DNA of 64,000 nucleotides from Bryobacterales bacterium (GTDB lineage: Bacteria; Acidobacteriota; Terriglobia; Bryobacterales; UBA6623): positions 1 through 64,000 of the forward strand of contig JAPOOG010000034.1 in the NCBI GenBank assembly GCA_026713545.1, read 5' to 3'. Below the pieces are notes generated by a model, which did no database searches, was not told the DNA's origin, and was given only the letters and a program-made list of their open reading frames with translations. Below are positions 23,646 through 32,701 of the stretch, piece after piece; the stretch's first letter is position 1, and the number at the start of each line of letters is the position of its first letter. Both the position numbers and the translations under genes were made by a program.

Positions 23646-25451
23646 GTGTTCGACTTTGCCTGTCATCGTTTCCATGTCCTCGTCATTGGCTTGTTGATCT
23701 CTGCGCCCCTCACGGCCGATAAGCCGAACGACCGCCCTTTCTGGCGCCCCGTCCTGATGGGCACCAACGGCATGGTTGCGGCCGAGCACCCGCTGGAGTG
23801 CCGAGCGGCCATCAAGGCTCTCGAGGCCGGTGGCAATGCGATCGACGCCGCCGTGGCCTCGTTCTATATGACGACGGTCGTCGAGCAGCATCAGGCTGGA
23901 ATTGGCGGCGACGGCTTCATCCTGGCGTATGTCGCTGAGGAAGATCGGGTTATCTTCATCAATGGCACAGGACCTGCGCCAAAGCTCGCGACGGCCGAGT
24001 TCTACCGCAAGCTCGGTAGGGTCCCCGATGCCGGACCGTATTCGACCGACGTTCCCGGCATGGCCGGCGGTTTTGACTTGGCGCTGAAAAAGTACGGCAC
24101 GATGTCGTACAAGAAACTCCTGGAGCCCGTGATCGAAGCGGCGGGCAAGGGGCATCCCTTATCGTTCTGGGCGTCGAGCTACCATCGCAAGACGATTCCA
24201 AAGCTCTCACCGTTCCCGAGTTCCGTCAAGACGCTGCTCAAGAACGGCGGGCCTTTCGAACCCGGCGATCTTTTCGTGCAGAAGGATCTCGCGAAAACCT
24301 TGGAGACGATCGCCAATGAGGGCGCCGAGGCCTTCTATCGCGGACGCCTGGCGCGGCTGTCCGCCGATTTCTACAAGAAACAGAAGGGGCTATTGCGGTA
24401 CGAAGACTTGGCATCTTATGAACCCGAGGAGGCTGAACCGATCAAGACCACCTATGCCGATCTCGAGGTTTATCAGAGCGCGCCCAATTCGCAGGGCATT
24501 GTGATGCTGATGGCGCTCAACATCCTTGAAGGCTTTGCGCTCGACAAGATGGGTCACAATTCACCCGAATACATCCATGTCGTGACCGAATCGCTGAAGC
24601 TGGCCTTCGCGGACCGCAACAAGTACATCGCGGACCCACGCTTCGCCAAGGACATGCCTGTGGAGAGTTTGCTTTCGAAGGCCTACGCCAAGCAGCGCCG
24701 ATCGCTCATTCACATGGACAAGACGCTGGCCCCTCCACCACCTCCCGGCGACCCACGCAACCACAAAGCAGTGCTGGGCGACAGCGATGTCAATTACGCC
24801 AATGGCAAACAAGCCGCCCTTGAGAAGTCGTACGTGAACACTGATGGGGAGACGTCATCGTTCTCGATCGCTGACCGTTTCGGGAACCTGGTCTCGGTGA
24901 CGCACAGCGTAAACGGCACCTTCGGCAGCGGCATGATTGTCGAGGGCGGCGGTTACGTTCTGAACAACCGCATGCCGTACTTCAGTCTTGCAGAGGACGA
25001 CGTGAACTTCCTTGTCCCCGGCAAGCGCACACGGCACACCGTAAACCCGGCGTTGGCCCTCAAGAACGGCAGGCCGTACCTGGCTTGGAACACGCCAGGC
25101 GGTGACAATCAGCCGCAAGCGATGCTACAGGCATTCTTGAATGTCGTCGTCTTCGATATGAACATACAACAGGCCGTCGAGGCACCGACCGTTACGAGCT
25201 TTGGCTTCAAAGCATCGATGTATCCGCAACCAGTGAAGGGTACGCTCGCGATGCCCAGAGTCCTTGCAAACGAAGTGGGTGAAAGAGTTTCGAAGCTAGG
25301 ACACCGCACCGAAGTGATCGAGATGCAGCAGCCCTATCAGCAGCAGCCGTCTGGCGCTGGTGCGGTCAAGATGGTCATGATCGATTCCGAACGCGGCGTG
25401 CTGATGGGCGGCGTCAGTCCGGCCAAAGACGACTATGTGATGGGCTGGTAA
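23646..25451 (+). CDS. ggt: Gamma-glutamyltransferase family protein
   Basis: A 601-residue N-terminal-nucleophile hydrolase of the GGT family, exported (signal peptide to about 'SAPLTADK'). It starts with GTG, with GGGAGG seven bases upstream. N-terminal landmarks are 'MVAAEHPLECRAAIKALEAGGNAIDAAVA' and 'GIGGDGFILAY'; autoprocessing should occur before T403 in 'DGETSSFSIADRFGNLVSVTHSVNGTFGSG', giving large and small subunits. The family cleaves gamma-glutamyl peptides such as glutathione, or cephalosporin-like amides. It is followed after 42 bp by a deacetylase-family hydrolase, so both may process peptide-like or amide substrates. Confidence 0.92.
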   Translation: MFDFACHRFHVLVIGLLISAPLTADKPNDRPFWRPVLMGTNGMVAAEHPLECRAAIKALEAGGNAIDAAVASFYMTTVVEQHQAGIGGDGFILAYVAEEDRVIFINGTGPAPKLATAEFYRKLGRVPDAGPYSTDVPGMAGGFDLALKKYGTMSYKKLLEPVIEAAGKGHPLSFWASSYHRKTIPKLSPFPSSVKTLLKNGGPFEPGDLFVQKDLAKTLETIANEGAEAFYRGRLARLSADFYKKQKGLLRYEDLASYEPEEAEPIKTTYADLEVYQSAPNSQGIVMLMALNILEGFALDKMGHNSPEYIHVVTESLKLAFADRNKYIADPRFAKDMPVESLLSKAYAKQRRSLIHMDKTLAPPPPPGDPRNHKAVLGDSDVNYANGKQAALEKSYVNTDGETSSFSIADRFGNLVSVTHSVNGTFGSGMIVEGGGYVLNNRMPYFSLAEDDVNFLVPGKRTRHTVNPALALKNGRPYLAWNTPGGDNQPQAMLQAFLNVVVFDMNIQQAVEAPTVTSFGFKASMYPQPVKGTLAMPRVLANEVGERVSKLGHRTEVIEMQQPYQQQPSGAGAVKMVMIDSERGVLMGGVSPAKDDYVMGW

Positions 25452-25493
25452 CTACGCCGCTTGCCGCGGGCGGCTTATCCATTGGAGTGGACC

Positions 25494-26708
25494 ATGTACG
25501 ACCTGATCATCCGTAACGGAACTCTCGTAGATCCCGCTCAGGGTATCAACACGCAAAAGGACATTGCGCTCACTGGCGGGCGGGTCGCAGCCGTCATCGA
25601 TCCGGCGTCCGGAGTTGCGGCAAAGCATACTCTCGATGTTCGGGGCCTCTATGTCTTGCCGGGGCTGATCGACCTCCATGTCCACGTGTTTTCCGGCGTC
25701 AGCCACTACGGCATTGACGTTGACCCCACATGCCTGGCCCGAGGCGTGACCACTGTTCTCGACGCAGGCTCATCTGGCGCGCTGACTTTTCCGGGATTCC
25801 GCAAGTTCATCATCGACGTTTCACAGACACGGCTCTACGCGCTGCTGAACATTTCTGCAATGGGGATGGTCAGCGGATCTGAGACCATTCCGCCGCTCGG
25901 TGAGTTGGAAGATCTGCGCTACTCCAACGTCGAAACTGCGGTGCGGATGATCGAGGCGAACCGTGACCGCATTCTCGGCGTCAAGGTGCGCTTATCAGAT
26001 TTCCTGGCTGCGGACGGAAAGAACGAACTGCAGGCGCTGCTGCGTGCTCGCGAAGCGGCGGAGGCTGTGCGTCTGCCACTGATGGTTCATTCGCCGCTTT
26101 CGAGCATCCCGACGGAACGGATTCTTGACGAACTGCGACCCGGCGACATCCTCACACACTGTGTTCACGGCCACGGGGCGGGAGGCATCATGAGCGACGA
26201 TTTGAAAGTGCTGCCTGCGGTGCGGAAGAAAGTCGAGCAGGGCCTGCGGCTCGACGTCGGTCACGGGCGCGGAAGCTTTACGTTCCGGGTGGCTCGTGCC
26301 TCCTTAGAACAAGGCGTCGTCCCCGGGACCATTAGCAGCGACCTGCATACGTACAACCTGCACGGACCGGTGTTCGACTTGGTCACGACAATGGACAAGT
26401 TCTTACACATCGGGATGGAACTCTATGAAGTGGTTCGGCGTGTGACGAGCACGCCTGCGGAAGTCCTCGACATGCCGGAGGAGATCGGTACGCTGAAGCC
26501 CGGCGCCTACGCCGACATCGTTGTGCTTGAGATGCAAGAGGGGGAGTTTGATCTGACGGATGCCTTCGGTGTCACCGAGACTGGGCATTACCACTTGGAG
26601 CCTCGCTATATCTTCCGAGGCGGTCGGCAGGTGGGAGTTCTGCCGCGCCCCGAATCCTCCGGTGACTACTTTCAACCTCCGGAGATCCCGGAACCGATCA
26701 AGCCCTGA
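25494..26708 (+). CDS. Amidohydrolase/deacetylase family metallohydrolase
   Basis: A 404-residue TIM-barrel metal-dependent hydrolase, start ATG at 25494 with GGAG eight bases before. It has the classic N-terminal beta cap ('YDLIIRNGTLVDPAQGINTQKDIAL'), metal ligands HXH in 'PGLIDLHVHVF', the carbamylatable Lys in 'RILGVKVRLSDF', His in 'LMVHSP' and 'ILTHCVHGHG', and Asp in 'TISSDLHTYN'. It matches the dihydroorotase-like subgroup that includes EF_0837/Atu3266-type D-amino-acid or acetyl-aminoacyl deacetylases. It is 42 bp behind the GGT gene. It carries no signal peptide, so it acts in the cytoplasm on a product imported after GGT action, which is inference. Confidence 0.88.
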   Translation: MYDLIIRNGTLVDPAQGINTQKDIALTGGRVAAVIDPASGVAAKHTLDVRGLYVLPGLIDLHVHVFSGVSHYGIDVDPTCLARGVTTVLDAGSSGALTFPGFRKFIIDVSQTRLYALLNISAMGMVSGSETIPPLGELEDLRYSNVETAVRMIEANRDRILGVKVRLSDFLAADGKNELQALLRAREAAEAVRLPLMVHSPLSSIPTERILDELRPGDILTHCVHGHGAGGIMSDDLKVLPAVRKKVEQGLRLDVGHGRGSFTFRVARASLEQGVVPGTISSDLHTYNLHGPVFDLVTTMDKFLHIGMELYEVVRRVTSTPAEVLDMPEEIGTLKPGAYADIVVLEMQEGEFDLTDAFGVTETGHYHLEPRYIFRGGRQVGVLPRPESSGDYFQPPEIPEPIKP

Positions 26709-26726
26709 AGCCAGCAGTCAATGTGG

Positions 26727-28202
26727 CTACATCTTCATGGCGAGATCGACGAGAGACCGCACTCCGAAGCCGCTCGGACCCTTTGGCAGGTCGGGAGCGT
26801 CTTTGTCCTGCCAGGCAGTGCCGGCGATATCAAGATGAACCCAGGGAAGCGGATCGGCAAACTGTTTCAGGAACATCGCCGCTGTGATCGATCCGCCCCA
26901 GCGAGAGCCGATATTTGCAAAATCGGCGATGGGACTCTTCAACTCGTCGATGTATTCGTCGTCCAACGGCATCGGCCACATCTTTTCACCGACGGCATCG
27001 GCCGAAGCCAGGAGTTTTGATTGCCATTCTTCGTTGTTCGTAAACGCACCCACGCGCAAGGCCCCAAGTGCGACGACGATCGAACCCGTCAATGTGGCGG
27101 CATCAATCAAGTGGGTGCAGCCGAGTTGTTGAGCGTAGGTCAGTGCATCCGCCAGGATCAGCCGGCCTTCGGCGTCGGTATTCAGGACCTCAACCGTTTG
27201 ACCGGACATCGACGTCACGATGTCGCCGGGGCGCTGTGCTCTGGCGCTTGGCATATTTTCAACCGATGGCACTACTGCCGTAACAGCCACGTCGGGCCTC
27301 AGCGTTGAGAATGCGCGCATCGCCCCCAGCATCGCAGCTCCACCGGCCATGTCGTACTTCATCTCGTGCATGTCTTTTGAGGGCTTAAGTGAAATGCCGC
27401 CGGTATCGAACGTCACCGCCTTGCCGATGAGTCCCAAGTGGTGCTCCGAGGTAGTATTCTGCGGCCGGTAGCGCACCACCATCAGCGCCGGCGGCTGGTC
27501 GCTGCCTTGAGCTACGCCGAGCAGCGTGTTCATTTTCAACGCTTCGAGTTGCTCCTGTCGCAGCACCTCGATGTCAAGTCCGGATTCTCCTGCCATGGAG
27601 GTTGCGCGCGCGGCCAGCTCTGTCGGTGTAAGTATGTTCCCTGGTTCGTTCACAAGACCCCGAGTGAAGTTCTGGGCTCCGGCGATGGCCGCGCCTCGGA
27701 GGATCCCCGCATCGACACTCTCCTGAGTACAGAGAAGGATGCCAGCAACCCCCTTATCATCGGAATCTATGGTCTTATAAGTGTCAATTTTATGATTTGC
27801 CAGCTCTATGCCTTCGACAATAACTTGAATTTCTGACTCGGACGATTTGTGACCGGGGACATCGAAGGCAACCGTCGGCTTGGCAGTGGCTCGCAAGGCG
27901 CGGACCGCCGCTCCCGATACCCGCCGCAGGCGCGGCAAGTCGAACTCTGAAGTCTTGCCGCCACCGATGAGAAGCAGTCGTTCAGCACGGAAGCCGGCAG
28001 GCCGATGAATCAGGGCCTTGCTCAGAAACTTGCCGCCAAACTCTTTTCGTGCATAGAGTTCGGGGATCAATCCGCCTGTCAGTTCGGCGAACCGCCCACC
28101 AGGCCGGTCACCGTCCTCTTCTTCAAAAAGAATCAGAACCGCCGCATCGGCTTCCACGTACTCGATGACGGTACTCGTCGGTTCATATGTCATCGAGACC
28201 AT
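26727..28202 (-). CDS. pepA: Leucyl aminopeptidase (M17 family)
   Basis: A 491-residue cytosolic aminopeptidase. The canonical M17 signature 'NTDAEGRLILADALTYA' is intact; the metal and bicarbonate site lysine lies in 'GKAVTFDTGGISLKPS' (usual form G-K-G-V-T-F-D-S-G-G). The N-terminal macro-like domain (to about residue 150) is divergent. The frame opens to 28364, but the first 54 residues overlap the divergent gene and look non-coding, so I use ATG 28202 (or 28193). It removes N-terminal residues from peptides; homologs form hexamers. It converges with the deacetylase gene (18 bp between stops). Confidence 0.93.
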   Translation of the reverse strand: MVSMTYEPTSTVIEYVEADAAVLILFEEEDGDRPGGRFAELTGGLIPELYARKEFGGKFLSKALIHRPAGFRAERLLLIGGGKTSEFDLPRLRRVSGAAVRALRATAKPTVAFDVPGHKSSESEIQVIVEGIELANHKIDTYKTIDSDDKGVAGILLCTQESVDAGILRGAAIAGAQNFTRGLVNEPGNILTPTELAARATSMAGESGLDIEVLRQEQLEALKMNTLLGVAQGSDQPPALMVVRYRPQNTTSEHHLGLIGKAVTFDTGGISLKPSKDMHEMKYDMAGGAAMLGAMRAFSTLRPDVAVTAVVPSVENMPSARAQRPGDIVTSMSGQTVEVLNTDAEGRLILADALTYAQQLGCTHLIDAATLTGSIVVALGALRVGAFTNNEEWQSKLLASADAVGEKMWPMPLDDEYIDELKSPIADFANIGSRWGGSITAAMFLKQFADPLPWVHLDIAGTAWQDKDAPDLPKGPSGFGVRSLVDLAMKM

Positions 28203-28249
28203 TATGCCGTGTTTGCAAAGGCGCAGATCAGTGAACGGCGGTGGTGCGC

Positions 28250-28255
28250 GATAAT
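28250..28255 (+). promoter_or_regulatory. -10-like GATAAT before an apparently leaderless gene
   Basis: GATAAT ends 6 bases before the ATG at 28262 and there is no ribosome site. The arrangement repeats at 10183 and 59967. No -35 match is clear. Confidence 0.35.
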
Positions 28256-28261
28256 CTATCC

Positions 28262-29509
28262 ATGCAACGTCGCTCGTTTCTGCTCTCCGGTGTCGGACTC
28301 GGTGTTGCGGGTCGTTACGCAGTAGAGTCCTTGGCACTGGCCGCCACACCCGCTTCCCCGCCAAAAAAAATCGCTGCGGTCGTTACGGAATACCGAAACA
28401 ACTCGCACGCGGACGTGATTGTTGGGAAGTATCTCGACGGTTTTCGACAAGACGGCCGATCCGCAAAGCCGCGATCCCGGATTGTTTCCATGTACACCGC
28501 GCAAGTGCCCGACAATGACATGAGCCGGGCGAAAGCGAAAGAACACAACGTACCGATCTACCGCACGATTTGGGAGGTTTTGACGCTCGGAACGGACGAG
28601 ATTGCCGTGGATGGAGTTCTGCTCATCGGAGAACATGGCGACTACCCGCTGAACGACAAAGGGCAAAAGCTCTATCCGCGCTTTGAGCTTTTCCTGGAAA
28701 TCGCCGACGCATTCAGCCGGACGGGTCAAGCAGTGCCCGTGTTCAACGACAAGCATCTCTCATACAGTTGGATCAAGGCGAAGCGGATGGTGGAGATCTC
28801 CAGAGAGCTGGAGTTCCCCTTCATGGCAGGCTCGTCGGTGCCTGTCACGCACCGCGTCCCGGACTGGGACCTGCAGTGGGGTACACCATTGGACAAGGCC
28901 GGCGCTGTGGCCTATGGTGGGAAGGAATCGTACGGTTACCACATGATCGAAGCGATGCAATCGGTCGTCGAACGGAGGCGCGGTGGCGAGACGGGTGTTG
29001 CCTGGACCGAATGTCTGGAAAACGAGGCTGTCTGGAACTTCCTTGACCGGACTCCTTGGGCAAAGAAGATTTTTGACGCCTGCCTGACCGTCAGCAAGAA
29101 GCGCGTACCCGGCGACCCGAAGGAACTCGTGAAGGAACCGACGGTGTACTTGTTTGGCTATCACGACGGTCTGGAGGCGGCGACGTTCTTGATGAACGGA
29201 CTCGTCCGCGACTTCAACGTGGGTGTTCTACCGAAGGGAGCGAGTGAAGCGAAACCCGTACTCATGTGGCTGGAGGGCGGCAAGCCCTACGGACATTTCG
29301 CCTGTCTCGTTCAGATGATCGAGAAGATGTTCGAGAACGGCAGGCCAACCTATCCGGTGGAGCGAACTCTGCTTGTGAGCGGCATGCTCGATTTAGCGTT
29401 GGAATCGCGCTTCCAGGGTCACAAACGGCTTGAGACGCCGGAGTTGGATGTAGAGTATGAAGCGCCGCAGGAGTCAAAATACTGCAAGGGAGCTCCAGTC
29501 TGGGCCTAA
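28262..29509 (+). CDS. Secreted protein of unknown function, tandem paralog 1
   Basis: A 415-residue protein with leader 'MQRRSFLLSGVGLGVAGRYAVESLALA' (Tat-like). I do not recognise an enzyme family. Conserved blocks, shared almost unchanged with the next gene, are 'NSHADVIVGKYLDG', 'SMYTAQVPDNDMSRA', 'HNVPIYRTI', 'AVDGVLLIGEHGDYP', 'KLYPRFELFLEI', 'PVFNDKHLSYSWIKAKRMVEISRE' and 'MAGSSVPVTHR'. The first 165 residues look like a Rossmann-like alpha/beta domain (Gfo/Idh/MocA-like layout), but no GXGXXG is present. The leader suggests export. The start is set at 28262 because of the leader sequence and the -10-like hexamer just upstream. Confidence 0.8.
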   Translation: MQRRSFLLSGVGLGVAGRYAVESLALAATPASPPKKIAAVVTEYRNNSHADVIVGKYLDGFRQDGRSAKPRSRIVSMYTAQVPDNDMSRAKAKEHNVPIYRTIWEVLTLGTDEIAVDGVLLIGEHGDYPLNDKGQKLYPRFELFLEIADAFSRTGQAVPVFNDKHLSYSWIKAKRMVEISRELEFPFMAGSSVPVTHRVPDWDLQWGTPLDKAGAVAYGGKESYGYHMIEAMQSVVERRRGGETGVAWTECLENEAVWNFLDRTPWAKKIFDACLTVSKKRVPGDPKELVKEPTVYLFGYHDGLEAATFLMNGLVRDFNVGVLPKGASEAKPVLMWLEGGKPYGHFACLVQMIEKMFENGRPTYPVERTLLVSGMLDLALESRFQGHKRLETPELDVEYEAPQESKYCKGAPVWA

Positions 29510-29568
29510 CCGACTTCCTTATCAAGCTCCACATACCATCGGGATTCTCGAAGGGAAAGGCACGAACG

Positions 29569-30822
29569 GTGAAGCGTAGAACTTTTATCTCTTCCGGCTT
29601 GGCTATGGGCGCCGCCGCGATGAGTTCCAGGTTGATGTCGGCGCAAGCCTCCGGAGTACCGAAGAAGGTTGCCGCGATCATGACGGTTTATAGACCGAAC
29701 TCGCACTCGGACGTCATTGTCGGTAAGTACCTCGAAGGTTGGTTGCAAGACGGCAAGTCACCTGGGCCACGCTCAAAGCTGGTGTCGATGTATACCGCGC
29801 AGGTACCCGACAACGACATGAGCCGTGCCATGTCGGCAAAACACAACGTGCCGATCTACCGTACGATCTACGAGGCGCTTACGCTCGGCACAGGCGAACT
29901 GGCCGTTGACGGCGTGTTGCTGATCGGAGAGCATGGCGACTATCCCATGAACGACAAGGCGCAGAAGCTTTACCCGCGCTTCGAGCTATTCCTCGAGATC
30001 ACCGATGTCTTTCGGCAGACGGGCCAAACGGCGCCCGTTTTCAACGACAAACATCTTTCCTATAGCTGGATTAAAGCGAAGCGCATGGTCGAAATCTCAC
30101 GCGAGATGGGTTTTCCGATGATGGCCGGTTCGTCGGTGCCGGTGAGCCATCGCAAGCCCGCGATCGATTTCCCTTGGGGCAAGAAGGCGACGAAGGCCGT
30201 TGCAATCAGTTTCAGTGGGCTCGACATTTATGGTTTCCACCTGCTGGAATCGTTGCAATGCATGGTCGAGCGGCGGCGAGGCGGTGAAACCGGTGTCAAG
30301 GCAGTTCAGTGTCTTCAGAATCAGTCTGTGTGGGAGTATCTCGACAGCACTCCTTGGGCGCAGCGGCTCTTTGAGCGTGCGATCTCGCATAGCGAGACAC
30401 GCGCCACTGGCGATCTGCGGCAAAACGTCAGGGAGCCGGCTGTGTTTCTCGTCGACTACCGGGACGGCTTACAAGCCGCGGCTTTTCTGCTGACAGGCGG
30501 AGTCCGTGACTTCACTGTTGCGATCGATGTAGAAGGATGGAGCCAGCCGGTCTCGACGCTGATGTGGCTCCAGAGCGGCAAGCCTCATCGCCACTTTGCC
30601 TGTCTCACAATGAACATCGAGAAGATGTTCGAGTCCGGCGTCGCCACGTATCCCGTGGAGCGGACTTTGCTGACAAGCGGCACTCTCGACTTTGCACTCG
30701 AGTCCCGCTTTCAGGGTTATATGAAGTTGGAGACTCCCGAGTTGAACATCCGCTACTGGGTGCCAAAGCACTCGTCGTTCTGCGAGGGCGCGCCGAACAC
30801 CGATCCACCGGTGAGTGCTTAG
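29569..30822 (+). CDS. Secreted protein of unknown function, tandem paralog 2
   Basis: A 417-residue paralog of the preceding gene, 59 bp downstream; by eye the two are roughly 70-75% identical over the first 170 mature residues and less so in the last third. It starts with GTG behind an A/G-rich 'AAGGGAAAGG' ribosome site. The leader is 'MKRRTFISSGLAMGAAAMSSRLMSAQA'. The blocks 'SMYTAQVPDNDMSRA', 'HGDYPMNDKAQKLYPRFELFLEI' and 'FNDKHLSYSW' are conserved, which marks them as the functional core. The pair probably arose by tandem duplication and specialised, as the middle and C-terminal regions differ. The function is unknown. Confidence 0.8.
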   Translation: MKRRTFISSGLAMGAAAMSSRLMSAQASGVPKKVAAIMTVYRPNSHSDVIVGKYLEGWLQDGKSPGPRSKLVSMYTAQVPDNDMSRAMSAKHNVPIYRTIYEALTLGTGELAVDGVLLIGEHGDYPMNDKAQKLYPRFELFLEITDVFRQTGQTAPVFNDKHLSYSWIKAKRMVEISREMGFPMMAGSSVPVSHRKPAIDFPWGKKATKAVAISFSGLDIYGFHLLESLQCMVERRRGGETGVKAVQCLQNQSVWEYLDSTPWAQRLFERAISHSETRATGDLRQNVREPAVFLVDYRDGLQAAAFLLTGGVRDFTVAIDVEGWSQPVSTLMWLQSGKPHRHFACLTMNIEKMFESGVATYPVERTLLTSGTLDFALESRFQGYMKLETPELNIRYWVPKHSSFCEGAPNTDPPVSA

Positions 30823-31155
30823 GTCATTTCTCGTTAAGGGCTGTGACCGAACCAAGAAGCTTGCCGCGACCACCACCGTCCTATCGGTGCCATACATCCC
30901 ATGAGGTGAAGACCACAAGCCGCTATATTGTCTGGTTCAACCTAAACGGACTCGGAATGGCCTTGGGCAAATGCCGCTTCGATCTTCACTCAGCAAATGG
31001 GCGCAAAGTGCACTCATCATCTCAATATTGTCAGAGTGCTCCGTGCCAAGCTCGTGACGGAGGCTCTTGTTCCTGACAAGTCGCTTCATTGCACAGGAGG
31101 AAAACCGCGCCAGGTTGGCTAGTATAAAGTGCGTCAGTTATTCATGGGGGCCGTT
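30823..31155. other. Intergenic stretch with a TATAAA -10-like box
   Basis: No gene is seen in these 333 bases. TATAAA at 31123-31128 lies 27 bases before the M81 gene start at 31156 and is the likely -10 of that gene and the downstream fol genes. No -35 of good quality and no repeats were noticed. Confidence 0.45.
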
Positions 31156-32694
31156 ATGAAATTCCTTGCTTTTTTTGTCTTGAGCGCTACCGTGCTGGCA
31201 GCACAGACTGACAAGCCGATTGTCGCCATTGCAGGTATCAGCCACGAATCAAATTCCTTCAACGTATTCAAGACCAGGCTCGAGGATTTCAACTACAAGT
31301 CCCAGAGACCGCGTGAGGAATTCATCGATTACCACGCCAAGGCCAATACAACGATCAGCGGTTATATCGAGGGCGCCAAGCGGTTCGGTCTTGACCTTTA
31401 CCCGACAACAGCGGTCCGGGCACAACCGAAGGGACCGGTTACCGACAAGGCGTTCAACTATCTCACAGCGAAGATCATTGAGCAGTTGAAAGCGGCTCCC
31501 GAACTCGACGGTATTTTTTTGGCCCTCCATGGAGCGATGGTGATTGAGAGTTATCCAAGTGGTGATCTGGAGTTGACGCGCCGCGTCCGCGATGCCATGG
31601 GGTCTGACATCCCGATCATCGTCACGCATGACTTTCACGCCAATGTCGACCCCGACATGGCCAGGTACTGCAATGCGCTGATCACTTACAAAGAGAACCC
31701 ACATCTCGACACCAAAGAGCGCGGCGTTCAGGCGGCGCGCATTATGTCGGGCATGGTTCGAGGCGAAGTGAAACCGACGATGGCAATCGTCAAGCCGTCG
31801 ATGATGTACAACATCGTCTACCAATACACCTCGATTGAGCCGCTGGCGCCGATTGTCCGCGAAAGCCGCAACCTGGAGGAAAACGAAAAGATCCTGGCAG
31901 TCAGCGTTTCAGGCGGCTATCAGTACGCCGATGTTCCCTGGATGGGACCAAGCGTGTCCGTCGTGACGAACAACGATCCTGAACTGGCAAAGCAGGAAGC
32001 GCAGCGTCTGAGCGACATGCTGTGGAACACGCGTGACAGATTGGAGTTGAATGTCCCTACACCTGCTGATGCCGTCAAGGCGGCGATGGAAGGCGGCAAG
32101 TACCCGGCAGTACTCATCGATATGGGGGACAACATCGGCGGTGGCACGCCTGGCGACAGCACGTATATTCTCGACGAGTTGATCAAACAGAAAGCGGAGG
32201 GTTGGGTTGTCGTGATGGCTGATCCGGAGGCAACAAAGAGGGCGTTTGAGATCGGTGTTGGCGGCACGTTCGACATGCCGATCGGAGGCAAGACGGACCA
32301 TATGCACGGCAAGCCGGTGCGTGTGAGAGGCCGGGTCCGGTCGTTGCACGAGGGCCGGTACATCGAGCCGGAAGTGCGTCATGGAGGCGGGCGTTACTGG
32401 TCAATGGGTCACACGGCGGTGATTCTCGTGGAAGGTTCCGAGCTAGACATGCCGAATCTGGTGCTTCTGACAGAGAGGAGGTCGAGTCCGAACAGCCTGC
32501 ATCAGCTCATCAGCAATGGCGTCTATCCGGAGCGGCAGAAGATCCTCGTCGCCAAGGGCTGCATTGCCCCAAGAGCGGCTTACGAGCCGATCGCCGGAGT
32601 CATGATTGAAGTCGACAGCCCAGGCGCTACAGCTGTGAATCCGGCTCAGTTTGAATACAAGCGAGTTCGCCGGCCGCTCTTTGGTCTCGAATAG
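31156..32694 (+). CDS. M81 family (MlrC-like) metallopeptidase
   Basis: A 512-residue protein of peptidase family M81, named after microcystinase MlrC. Start at 31156 gives a signal peptide ('MKFLAFFVLSATVLAAQ'), so this copy acts outside the cytoplasm. Expected zinc-site motifs are present: 'AGISHESNSFNVFKT' near the N-terminus, 'GIFLALHGAM', 'IIVTHDFHANVDPDMA' and 'YKENPHLDTKERG'; the C-terminal MlrC domain follows ('LIDMGDNIGGGTPGDSTYIL', 'GGKTDHMHG'). Substrates of such homologs are unknown. It ends 7 bp before folP, suggesting co-transcription with folate genes. Confidence 0.88.
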   Translation: MKFLAFFVLSATVLAAQTDKPIVAIAGISHESNSFNVFKTRLEDFNYKSQRPREEFIDYHAKANTTISGYIEGAKRFGLDLYPTTAVRAQPKGPVTDKAFNYLTAKIIEQLKAAPELDGIFLALHGAMVIESYPSGDLELTRRVRDAMGSDIPIIVTHDFHANVDPDMARYCNALITYKENPHLDTKERGVQAARIMSGMVRGEVKPTMAIVKPSMMYNIVYQYTSIEPLAPIVRESRNLEENEKILAVSVSGGYQYADVPWMGPSVSVVTNNDPELAKQEAQRLSDMLWNTRDRLELNVPTPADAVKAAMEGGKYPAVLIDMGDNIGGGTPGDSTYILDELIKQKAEGWVVVMADPEATKRAFEIGVGGTFDMPIGGKTDHMHGKPVRVRGRVRSLHEGRYIEPEVRHGGGRYWSMGHTAVILVEGSELDMPNLVLLTERRSSPNSLHQLISNGVYPERQKILVAKGCIAPRAAYEPIAGVMIEVDSPGATAVNPAQFEYKRVRRPLFGLE

Positions 32695-32701
32695 CGTCGC
32701 G

